From assembly GCA_031258355.1 (NCBI GenBank), contig JAIRMZ010000109.1:1-5521 (forward strand): a stretch of 5,521 nucleotides of DNA, read 5' to 3'. Positions 1 to 5,521 of this stretch are shown one piece after another (positions within the stretch are counted from its first letter, which is position 1; every line of letters starts with the position of its first letter). Under the pieces are notes generated by a model. It worked only from the letters and a program-made list of their open reading frames with translations, did not search any database and was not told where the DNA came from. Both the position numbers and the translations under genes were made by a program. The stretch comes from Holosporales bacterium. GTDB taxonomy: Bacteria; Pseudomonadota; Alphaproteobacteria; UBA3830; JAIRMZ01.

Positions 1-1
1 T

Positions 2-1849
2 ACGGGAGATATCTATGCAGCAGAACAAGAGCCCCCCTCTGGGGAGGAGCTAGCTGCTGCACAATGGACAGAATCTGAAGCAGAACAGGAGCGCCCTCCT
101 GAGGAAGAGTCAGCTGCTGCACGGGAGGGAGCATCATATCCTTATACAGATCCTGATTCTGGACTCACCGTCTATTCACATTCGGAAGAAGGGGAACCCA
201 ATTACATCAATCCGGAAACAGGAATGGGATTTTTTACGAATCCAGAGACAGGAGAAAGTTTCCATACGGATTTGGAGACGGGAGACCTCTATACTGCAGA
301 ACAAGAACATTCCCCTGAAGAGGCACAAGCTGCACAACAGACTGGATTTGAAGAAGAACAGGGACGCTCTCCCGAGGAAGAGCCAGTTGCTACACGGGAG
401 GTGACGTATCCTTATACAGAGCCTGATTCTGGACTCACCGTCTATTCACATTCGGAAGAAGGAGAACCCAATTACGTTAATCCGGAAACAGGAATGGGAC
501 TTCTTACGGATCCAGAAACAGGAAAAAGTTTCCATACGGATTTGGAGACGGGAGACCTCTATGAGGCAGAACAAAAACATTCCCCTGAGGAAGCGCTAGC
601 GGCACGAGGAATCGAGCCTGAAGAAGAACAGGGACGCTCTCCTGAGGAAGCGACAGCTTTATCAGAGGGAATAGGGATAGCAGAAACCATGCGGGAATCA
701 ATAGGTGAAACGCAGGCCGCAGCACAACAGGTAGTGGGTGAAACACAAGCTGCCGTGCAAGAAGCTGCAGGTGAAGCGCGAGCCATAGCGCAGCAAACGG
801 TAGGTGAAACACAAGCTGCCGTGCATGAAGCTGTTGATACAGGAAGAGCCGTAGTCCACGAAACGATTGATACTGGAAAGGTCGCCGCACAGACTGCAGT
901 GCAAGAAGGAGTAAGGACAGCAACAGTCGTAGCGCACGAAGCTGTGCAAGCAGGAGCAGGGATGATGAGAGATGCGGTGCAGAGAAAAGCATCTGAGGCA
1001 AAAGCTGCAATATCTAACTTCTTGTCTAATCCTTTTAGCTCAAAGCAACGCAGCCAGTCAGAGCCGGCAATACATTCACCAGCACAGGCGGCATCTACAG
1101 AAAAGAAGCCTGGTTTTCTTAGCAAGTTTCTTGGCTCGAAGAGTCAGTCAGATTCAGCGATCCGTCCGCCAGCGGTTGCCCATCAACCAGAGGTTCATAG
1201 GGCGGCAGAACCGGTAGCAGCGCCAGCACCGGCCAAGAAGCCTAGTACTCTTAGTAAGATTTTTGGCTCAAAGTCGAAGGAACCAGTAGTAAAACCGGCA
1301 GCAGCAGCCCCAACACCTGCGCCTGTAAAAAAGTCCGGTATCCTTGGAGGACTTCTCGGCAAGAAGAAGGAACCAGTAGTAAAACCAGCGGCAGCAGCAC
1401 CCGCACCAGCAAAGAAGCCTGGGGTTTTTAGCAAGTTTCTTGGCTCAAAGTCGAAGGAACCAGCAGTAAAGCCAGCGGCAGCATCACCAACACCGGCCAA
1501 GAAGCCTAGTACTCTTAGTAAGATTTTTGGCTCAAAGCCGAAGGAACCGGCAGTAAAGCCAGCGGCAGCATCACCAACACCGGCCAAGAAGCCTAGTCTT
1601 CTTGGCAAGAAGAAAGAACCGGCAGTAAAGCCAGCGGCAGCAGCACCCGCACCGGCAAAGAAACCTGGTATTATGAGCAAGATTCTTGGATCAAAGTCGA
1701 AGGAACCGGCAAAAAGTATGACAACATTACATCAGCCGGTGCATAAAGAACCAGCAAAGACAGTACATCAGCCGGCACACAAAGAGCCGCCAAAAACAGC
1801 AGCTCACAAAACGCCGAAACCTCGCGTCAATAATTCGAGGGTGAAGTAG
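2..1849 (+). CDS. Large multi-repeat protein of unknown function, 5' partial
   Basis: I do not recognise this gene. The frame is open from base 2, so the start lies outside the window; the ATG at 224 falls inside a repeat and is not a credible start. The 615 visible residues form three parts. Bases 2-700 are acidic (Glu-rich) ~90-residue units containing decapeptides of the type YxNPETGxxx. Bases 701-997 are nine 11-residue repeats such as VGETQAAVQEA, which should form a long amphipathic helix. Bases 1103 to the end are basic and Lys/Ala/Pro-rich, with units such as KKPSTLSKIFGSK followed by KEPAVKPAAA and PTPA, ending in a His/Lys/Pro tail. No transmembrane segment or enzyme motif is visible; the N-terminus, and any signal peptide, is missing. 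It stops 7 bases before a G/C palindrome and a terminator. By analogy only, the parts recall phasin, LEA or perilipin-type helices and H1-like basic tails. A secreted, surface or DNA/membrane-binding role is possible but unproven. Confidence 0.88.
   Translation, partial: TGDIYAAEQEPPSGEELAAAQWTESEAEQERPPEEESAAAREGASYPYTDPDSGLTVYSHSEEGEPNYINPETGMGFFTNPETGESFHTDLETGDLYTAEQEHSPEEAQAAQQTGFEEEQGRSPEEEPVATREVTYPYTEPDSGLTVYSHSEEGEPNYVNPETGMGLLTDPETGKSFHTDLETGDLYEAEQKHSPEEALAARGIEPEEEQGRSPEEATALSEGIGIAETMRESIGETQAAAQQVVGETQAAVQEAAGEARAIAQQTVGETQAAVHEAVDTGRAVVHETIDTGKVAAQTAVQEGVRTATVVAHEAVQAGAGMMRDAVQRKASEAKAAISNFLSNPFSSKQRSQSEPAIHSPAQAASTEKKPGFLSKFLGSKSQSDSAIRPPAVAHQPEVHRAAEPVAAPAPAKKPSTLSKIFGSKSKEPVVKPAAAAPTPAPVKKSGILGGLLGKKKEPVVKPAAAAPAPAKKPGVFSKFLGSKSKEPAVKPAAASPTPAKKPSTLSKIFGSKPKEPAVKPAAASPTPAKKPSLLGKKKEPAVKPAAAAPAPAKKPGIMSKILGSKSKEPAKSMTTLHQPVHKEPAKTVHQPAHKEPPKTAAHKTPKPRVNNSRVK
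143..292 (+). repeat. Five tandem decapeptide repeats, exact 30-nt period (copy 1)
   Basis: The five decapeptides are YTDPDSGLTV, YSHSEEGEPN, YINPETGMGF, FTNPETGESF and HTDLETGDLY. The invariant glycine codons begin at 161, 191, 221, 251 and 281. The pattern is aromatic/His, x, Asn/Asp/His, x, acidic, Thr/Ser/Glu, Gly, then three variable residues. It loosely recalls the aromatic-DxxTG octamers of eukaryotic OCRE domains, but the period is 10 and that comparison is inference only. Confidence 0.88.
413..562 (+). repeat. Five tandem decapeptide repeats, exact 30-nt period (copy 2)
   Basis: This is the second copy of the decapeptide array, 270 nt after the first, with glycine codons at 431, 461, 491, 521 and 551. 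It reads YTEPDSGLTV, YSHSEEGEPN, YVNPETGMGL, LTDPETGKSF and HTDLETGDLY. Register and length are fully kept. Substitutions fall mostly at variable positions, for example the FF pair of copy 1 replaced by LL. Confidence 0.88.
701..997 (+). repeat. Nine tandem 11-residue amphipathic helix repeats (33-nt period)
   Basis: Starting at 701, the frame divides into consecutive 33-nt units: IGETQAAAQQV, VGETQAAVQEA, AGEARAIAQQT, VGETQAAVHEA, VDTGRAVVHET, IDTGKVAAQTA, VQEGVRTATVV, AHEAVQAGAGM and MRDAVQRKASE. Units 2 (734-766) and 4 (800-832) differ at only two bases. An 11-residue period (three helical turns) with Ala/Val on one face is typical of lipid-surface or LEA-like helices such as LEA group 3, perilipins and synuclein. 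The resemblance is structural only; no homology is claimed. The last two or three units are degenerate. Confidence 0.87.
1103..1714 (+). repeat. Seven Lys/Ala/Pro-rich repeats with A-B-C higher-order arrangement
   Basis: Units begin at 1103, 1235, 1328, 1412, 1499, 1586 and 1658, each opening with KKP or KKS. The heads come in three types. Type A is KKPG followed by xxSKFLGSK (1103, 1412, and a variant at 1658). Type B is KKPSTLSKIFGSK (1235 and 1499, almost identical). Type C is a shortened LLGKKKEP form (1328, 1586). The order is A-B-C-A-B-C-A. Most units end in KEPxVKPAAA plus a short Pro/Ala stretch. Each type A and B head pairs basic residues with a small hydrophobic patch (LSKFL, LSKIF), a pattern that could touch membranes or nucleic acid. 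Confidence 0.9.
1727..1798 (+). repeat. Two tandem 12-residue His/Pro/Lys repeats in the C-terminal tail
   Basis: LHQPVHKEPAKT (1727-1762) is followed directly by VHQPAHKEPPKT (1763-1798), then by a decayed AAHKTPKP. The 36-nt units are clearly related. The tail is His- and Lys-rich and ends with NNSRVK before the TAG. Confidence 0.85.
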
Positions 1850-1856
1850 TCCATCA

Positions 1857-1874
1857 GGGGGGGGTACCCCCCCC
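1857..1874. repeat. Perfect 18-bp G/C homopolymer palindrome
   Basis: Eight G, then TA, then C (nine C in all, eight of them in the palindrome) lie seven bases downstream of the stop of the repeat gene. The block equals its own reverse complement. As RNA it could fold as seven G-C pairs closing a GUAC loop and is followed by a pyrimidine-rich TCTTTCCTT run, so it may be an extra terminator or 3'-end stabiliser. The sequence does not show which. Confidence 0.8.
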
Positions 1875-1886
1875 CTCTTTCCTTAT

Positions 1887-1910
1887 AAAGGGCAAGCAAT
1901 TTGCCCTTTT
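1887..1910 (+). terminator. Rho-independent terminator after the repeat gene
   Basis: AAAGGGCAA (1887-1895) pairs perfectly with TTGCCCTTT (1901-1909) around a 5-nt GCAAT loop. The T-run is TTTT at 1907-1910, then CTT. The 9-bp stem with a GC core and U-tract fits an intrinsic terminator ending the upstream transcript. The stem is symmetric enough that it could also act on the minus strand, using the A-run at 1887. Confidence 0.85.
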
Positions 1911-1966
1911 CTTATGCGCATTCATCCCCTCTGGAAAACAGAATGAAGAAATGCTAGCCTGAGTTT

Positions 1967-4504
1967 ATGTATAATTTCCAGGAAAATGAACAAAAATGGC
2001 AGCGGGCCTGGAAAGAAGCGAGTGTTTATGGTTGCGATCCTACACAGAATAGGACGTCGTCTTGTATCTACGTTTTGGAGATGTTCCCTTATCCCTCCGG
2101 ACGGATCCATATGGGGCATGTGCGCAATTACGCGATTGGCGACGCTCTTGCACGTTTCAAAAAAGCGCAAGGCTGTGCAGTATTGCACCCCATGGGCTGG
2201 GATGCTTTTGGCTTGCCGGCAGAAAATGCCGCCTTGGAGCGTCACACGCATCCTCGTGATTGGACTTACGCAAATATCGATGCTATGCGCGCACAGTTGG
2301 CGGTACTGGGATTGTCCTATGATTGGCATCAAGAGATTGCTACGTGCCACCCCGCTTATTATCGACAAGAACAAAAATTGTTTTTGCAATTTCTCAAACA
2401 AGGACTTGTCTATCGGAAGAGAGCAACGGTCAACTGGGACCCTGTGGAGTCTTGTGTTTTAGCGAATGAACAGGTGATTGACGGAAAGGGGTGGCGCTCA
2501 GGAGCTCTCGTCGAACGTCGTGAACTGGATCAGTGGTTTTTTAAAATTACCGATTTCGCTGAAGATCTTCTAGAAGGATTAGACAATCTTCCAGGATGGC
2601 CAAATAAAGTTCGACTCATGCAGAAAAACTGGATTGGTCGTTCGCAAGGACTAACGCTCTTTCTTCGCGTAGAAGGAGAGAGTGAACCTCTATCACTCTT
2701 CTCTACTCGTCCTGAAACTATTTTTGGAGCAAGCTTTATCGCCATTGCCCCTCAGCATCCTCTAGCGAAGAAATTGGCGGAAAAGAACAAGGATTTAAAT
2801 GCCTTTCTCCAGGATTGTTCTCGTATTTCGACCATTACCGCAGATCTTGAAACCATGGAAAAACAAGGATTTGCGACAGGGATCTCTGTCTACCACCCTT
2901 TCCTGGAAGGGAAAACCCTCCCCTTGTATGTCGCTAATTTTGTGCTGATGACTTACGGAACAGGTGCTATTTTTGGAACACCCGCGCATGATGTACGTGA
3001 CTTTGCTTTTGCACAAAAATACAATTTACCGATTGTCCAAGTGATTCAGAAAGAAGGAGAAACCACTCTGCCTTATATCGAAAAAGAAGGGATCATGGTG
3101 AATTCTTCTTTTCTAGATGGAAAAACCGTGCCGGAGGCCTTCGCTCTCCTTACAAAAGAGGCAGAGCGTTTAGGTGTGGGCAAAATCTCGACATTCACAC
3201 GCCTCCGAGACTGGGGAGTGTCACGCCAGCGCTATTGGGGTTGCCCTATTCCTGTGATTCATTGCGCGCAGTGCGGTGTGGTTCCAGTTCCCGAAAAAGA
3301 TCTTCCTGTCCTTTTGCCGGAAGATGTTTCCTTCGATCGATCAGGGAATCCTTTAGAGTGGCATCCTTCCTGGAAAAATGTCTCTTGCCCTGTCTGCGGG
3401 CAGTCCGCACAACGAGAAACGGAGACCTTAGATACGTTTGTTGATTCTTCTTGGTATTTCCTACGCTTCTGCTCTCCGCGCCATGAATCAGCTCCTTTCG
3501 CGCAAGAGGCGGTACAGCGATGGATGCCCGTTGGGTACTATATTGGGGGCGTGGAGCATGCCATTCTCCACCTCCTTTATGCGCGATTTTTTTCACGTGC
3601 CCTTCGTGTATGTGGATATGACGTACCAGAAGAGCCTTTTACACAACTCTTGACGCAAGGAATGGTTTGTCACCCCGCTTACCAGGACACCGCAGGAAAC
3701 TGGTTGTTTCCGGAAGAAGTGGAGAGAAAGGGCGCCATTTATGTCAAGCGTGCAGACAACACACCTGTCACTGTTAGTCGCTCAGAAAAAATGAGTAAAA
3801 GTAAGAAAAATGTCGTGGATCCAGACAAGATGGTGCAGACGTATGGGGCAGATGCAGTGCGGTTATTTATTCTCTCCGACACCCCCATGGATCGAGATCT
3901 GGAATGGTCAGAAGAAGGTATAGAAGGCTGTTGGCGCTTTGTGAATCGTGTCTGGCGTTTAGTAGAGCAATACACAAAGGAGTATTCTCCCCCTAAAGAG
4001 GAAAATGCCGCCGCAACAGAGGCTTTCCTCCGCCGAATCCACCCTCTTTTGGATCAGGTGACAACTCTCTATGCACATGTTCAATTTAATCGCGTCATTG
4101 CCCTTCTTCGTGAAGGAATTTCTGTCCTCTATGAGGCTATTGAGAAACAAAACATCGCGGAGGCCTCTTTGAGAGAAGCGTTTCGCTCTTGGACGATCGT
4201 GATGTCTCCTCTCATGCCTCATCTCGCGGAAGAAGTTTGGCAAGCGTTGGGGGAGGCCCCTTTCGTTGTCACTGCTGCTTGGCCCAAGTCTGATCCTGTT
4301 TATCTTGTTAAGGAATCGGTGGACATCGCCATCCAAGTGAACGGTAAGACACGGGCGGTTCTCTCTGTTGCGCGAGAAGCCCCCCAAGAGGAAGTGACCA
4401 ATGCGGTCCTAGCGGTTCCCCATCTCTCTGCTATTCTCAAGGGAAAGACGATTGAGCGGACGGTTTTTGTTCCCCAACGTATCCTTAATTTTGTGCTTGC
4501 TTAG
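1967..4504 (+). CDS. leuS: Leucine--tRNA ligase (class I, cytoplasmic)
   Basis: This enzyme charges tRNA-Leu with leucine using ATP and edits mischarged products. The 845 residues are full length for a bacterial LeuRS. The HIGH signature is HMGH at 48-51 within FPYPSGRIHMGH. The CP1 editing domain spans roughly 226-415 and keeps its Thr-rich motif STRPET (246-251) and YGTGAIFG followed by PAHDVRD (330-345), so editing should be intact. A zinc-ribbon pair, C433/C436 and C474/C477, lies before FVDSSWYFLRF, as in alphaproteobacterial enzymes. A LeuRS-specific insert (about 565-603) precedes KMSKS at 608-612. A helical anticodon-binding domain and a C-terminal domain with IQVNGKTRA (789-797) follow. 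An in-frame TAG at 1955 excludes a longer start, and the first ATG matches the family N-terminus. The Shine-Dalgarno is weak (GAG close to the ATG). No convincing promoter was seen, but the terminator upstream implies one in 1911-1966. The last 53 bases overlap the next gene. Confidence 0.98.
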   Translation: MYNFQENEQKWQRAWKEASVYGCDPTQNRTSSCIYVLEMFPYPSGRIHMGHVRNYAIGDALARFKKAQGCAVLHPMGWDAFGLPAENAALERHTHPRDWTYANIDAMRAQLAVLGLSYDWHQEIATCHPAYYRQEQKLFLQFLKQGLVYRKRATVNWDPVESCVLANEQVIDGKGWRSGALVERRELDQWFFKITDFAEDLLEGLDNLPGWPNKVRLMQKNWIGRSQGLTLFLRVEGESEPLSLFSTRPETIFGASFIAIAPQHPLAKKLAEKNKDLNAFLQDCSRISTITADLETMEKQGFATGISVYHPFLEGKTLPLYVANFVLMTYGTGAIFGTPAHDVRDFAFAQKYNLPIVQVIQKEGETTLPYIEKEGIMVNSSFLDGKTVPEAFALLTKEAERLGVGKISTFTRLRDWGVSRQRYWGCPIPVIHCAQCGVVPVPEKDLPVLLPEDVSFDRSGNPLEWHPSWKNVSCPVCGQSAQRETETLDTFVDSSWYFLRFCSPRHESAPFAQEAVQRWMPVGYYIGGVEHAILHLLYARFFSRALRVCGYDVPEEPFTQLLTQGMVCHPAYQDTAGNWLFPEEVERKGAIYVKRADNTPVTVSRSEKMSKSKKNVVDPDKMVQTYGADAVRLFILSDTPMDRDLEWSEEGIEGCWRFVNRVWRLVEQYTKEYSPPKEENAAATEAFLRRIHPLLDQVTTLYAHVQFNRVIALLREGISVLYEAIEKQNIAEASLREAFRSWTIVMSPLMPHLAEEVWQALGEAPFVVTAAWPKSDPVYLVKESVDIAIQVNGKTRAVLSVAREAPQEEVTNAVLAVPHLSAILKGKTIERTVFVPQRILNFVLA
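4439..4444 (+). promoter_or_regulatory. Ribosome binding site for the TTG-started lipoprotein gene
   Basis: AAGGGA lies within the leuS coding region, seven bases before the TTG at 4452. This spacing and the purine run are what select that TTG over other in-frame TTG codons at 4467 and 4491, which would shorten or remove the signal peptide. Confidence 0.65.
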
Positions 4505-4949
4505 CGGACTCTGCGTGGGGTGTACACGCGTTGCGCCTCTCCACTTAGTACGCAAAGATGCGCCTAAAAATCCCATTCCTATCGTTGTCGATACGATTGC
4601 CAATCGCAGCGGGCAACGCTTAAGGAGCAGCCTCATCCAAGAACTGAGAGATATTCCTGTTCCCACCAAGGAACGGTATGTCTTAAAGGTCTACTTAGCG
4701 GAAGGAGGAGACACAATGGGTCGTATTGGACGTTCTTACAGCGCCGCCTTTTTCCTTAGAAAAGTCAAAGACAAGAGTTCTGTTTGCAGTGGAGGTGTCA
4801 GTGCTGCTGCGACATACGGGGCCGCTGGCACGAGTGGACAGGTGTCCTTTACAGTATTCAATTCTATCGATGATTCCATGATTGACCAGATCAGCGGGGA
4901 CATTGTGGAGAAGATCCGGATCCATTTCCAGGATCTTCCTAAACTATGA
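4452..4949 (+). CDS. lptE: Probable LPS-assembly lipoprotein LptE-like
   Basis: Predicted outer-membrane lipoprotein of 165 residues. In the known system LptE plugs the LptD barrel and helps insert lipopolysaccharide into the outer leaflet. The start is TTG at 4452, inside leuS, supported by AAGGGA seven bases upstream. Residues 1-23 form a signal peptide (Arg4, then a hydrophobic stretch about 9-22) ending in LCVGC, so Cys24 is the likely lipidated residue. The lipobox has Cys rather than Leu at -3, which is unusual. After it, IVVDTIANRSGQRLRSSLIQ (44-63) matches the alphaproteobacterial LptE pattern of a beta strand, then a helix with R-x-GQ-x-LR. RYVLKVYLAEG (about 72-82) is the next strand. 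Length and position between leuS and holA also fit. The family is poorly conserved, so the call rests on motif plus gene order. The stop overlaps the next start by four bases (ATGA), suggesting coupled translation. Confidence 0.75.
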   Translation: MSGRFLFPNVSLILCLLSGLCVGCTRVAPLHLVRKDAPKNPIPIVVDTIANRSGQRLRSSLIQELRDIPVPTKERYVLKVYLAEGGDTMGRIGRSYSAAFFLRKVKDKSSVCSGGVSAAATYGAAGTSGQVSFTVFNSIDDSMIDQISGDIVEKIRIHFQDLPKL

Positions 4950-5521
4950 CTTTAGAGGGACTCCAGCACGCCTGGCGAGCACCAGTTGCCTTTCTTTACG
5001 GTAATGATACTTCGGCTAAGCAAGCTTTCTTGCATTGGCGTGAGGCAGAAGCGCGACAGGCAGGAACCATAGTTCTCCACCAAAAAGCTTCTTTCATGAA
5101 GGGATTTTCCCCTTACCTTCAGCAAGGACTCTTTGAGAAGATCGAAACCTTCCTGATCCTGGAGGGCATTACCGATACGTCTCTTTCCTTATTGGACCCT
5201 TTCTTGGAAGCTTTTTTAAATCAAGGGAGAGTGTGCCTTCTTCTCTCTCCGGAATCTCGGAAAATTGCTCCCCATTTTGCACGTCATAAAACTTATGCTT
5301 CTTGTGGATTTTTCAAAAATGCACGCGATCGACAGGCTCTAGCACAATTTTTCTTTGCAGAGAAGGGAGAAACGCTTCCTCCCCTTCCAGACACGATCTT
5401 TACAACGCAGGAAATAGAGGAACAATGCGCAAATGTTATCCAAAAACTTTGGCTCTTGCGCGGGGATAAGGATGCGCTGGATCGTCTCTGTGCTGAAAGT
5501 ACTCAAAAGATCTCCTGGGAG
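4946..5521 (+). CDS. holA: Probable DNA polymerase III delta subunit, 3' partial
   Basis: The reading frame opens at ATG 4946 in an ATGA overlap with the previous stop and runs without a stop to the window edge: 192 residues visible of a family usually near 330-345. Delta opens the beta sliding clamp within the clamp-loader complex. The N-terminus has FLYGNDTSAKQ (16-26), a degenerate P-loop-like segment as expected for delta, which does not hydrolyse ATP. Later come two short hydrophobic strands, FLILEGI (69-75) and RVCLLLSP (95-102), separated by a helix (SLLDPFLEAFL), as in the delta domain-1 fold. CGFFKNARDRQALAQF (120-135) suits the segment after it. Sequence similarity is weak to the eye; the assignment leans on position after leuS-lptE, the usual alphaproteobacterial order. 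No good Shine-Dalgarno is seen, so it probably depends on coupling to the upstream gene. Confidence 0.7.
   Translation, partial: MTLEGLQHAWRAPVAFLYGNDTSAKQAFLHWREAEARQAGTIVLHQKASFMKGFSPYLQQGLFEKIETFLILEGITDTSLSLLDPFLEAFLNQGRVCLLLSPESRKIAPHFARHKTYASCGFFKNARDRQALAQFFFAEKGETLPPLPDTIFTTQEIEEQCANVIQKLWLLRGDKDALDRLCAESTQKISWE

Larger units (their letters stand above)
2..562 (+). repeat. Direct ~270-nt coding repeats (90-92 residues)
   Basis: The segment starting TGDIYAAEQ at base 2 recurs as TGDLYTAEQ at 278 and TGDLYEAEQ at 548, giving units of 276 and 270 nt and a third that diverges after about 600. Each unit has an acidic linker with EQxxSPEE-like motifs, followed by a decapeptide array. Bases 137-292 and 407-562 align without gaps and differ at about 9 of 156 positions by eye, so the duplication is recent or homogenised. 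More copies may lie to the left of the window. Confidence 0.93.

Noticed and set aside
224..226. ATG as the start of the first gene
   Set aside because: The same frame is open to base 2 with residues that continue the repeat pattern (an earlier TGDIYAAEQ copy and decapeptides), and the ATG encodes a Met inside YINPETGMGF.
504..1125. Long minus-strand frames opposite the repeat gene (504-1010, 559-1125, 698-949)
   Set aside because: They are reflections of the repetitive plus-strand codons, rich in Leu or in Ser/Cys/Ala with no recognisable domain, and they overlap each other.
972..1217. Plus-strand 81-codon frame inside the repeat gene
   Set aside because: It is an out-of-frame shadow of a well supported reading frame, with no ribosome binding site worth noting.
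1195..1680. Minus-strand Gly/Ala/Phe-rich frame of 161 codons
   Set aside because: It arises from the reverse complement of the Lys/Ala/Pro repeats. Its periodicity mirrors the plus-strand units exactly and it has no independent start signal.
1103..1714. CRISPR array
   Set aside because: The repeats are in-frame coding units of varying length with no unique spacers, and no cas genes are present.
1857..1864. Phase-variable G tract controlling the repeat gene
   Set aside because: The tract lies after the stop codon, so length changes would not alter the reading frame of the encoded protein.
1911..1966. Promoter for leuS
   Set aside because: One is expected after the terminator, but no -35/-10 pair with proper spacing stands out. 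TATGCG near 1913 lacks a partner, so I do not annotate a site.
1922..2401. Minus-strand 159-codon frame over the leuS start
   Set aside because: It lies opposite conserved catalytic codons of leuS, including the HMGH region, and shows no family resemblance.

Overview
The window looks like alphaproteobacterial chromosome. The best evidence is the gene order leuS - lptE-like lipoprotein - holA-like gene. This order is familiar from Alphaproteobacteria, and the leucyl-tRNA synthetase carries wording typical of that class (the zinc-ribbon insert before FVDSSWY, and GAIFGxPAHD in the editing domain). Base composition looks near balanced. A huge low-complexity repeat protein beside a housekeeping operon would suit a host-associated lineage such as Holosporales or Rickettsiales-like bacteria, but that placement is inference and not firm.

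Region 1 (2-1849) is one long open frame that enters from beyond the left edge. It encodes 615 visible residues built almost entirely of nested repeats. First comes an acidic part made of ~90-residue units, each holding five tandem decapeptides with an exact 30-nt period. A run of nine 11-residue amphipathic-helix repeats with an exact 33-nt period follows. Last comes a Lys/Ala/Pro-rich basic part whose units fall into an A-B-C, A-B-C, A order. I do not recognise the gene. Its charge changes from strongly negative to strongly positive along the chain.

Region 2 (1850-1966) is a 117-nt gap. It holds an 18-bp perfect G/C homopolymer palindrome seven bases after the stop codon, then a convincing intrinsic terminator. 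This separates the repeat gene from the housekeeping operon.

Region 3 (1967-5521) is a tight operon. A complete leuS comes first. A small lipoprotein gene resembling lptE follows, starting at TTG inside the end of leuS. Last is the first 192 codons of a probable holA (DNA polymerase III delta), joined by an ATGA overlap. The three products serve translation, outer-membrane LPS assembly and replication, so their clustering reflects conserved order and probable translational coupling rather than one pathway.
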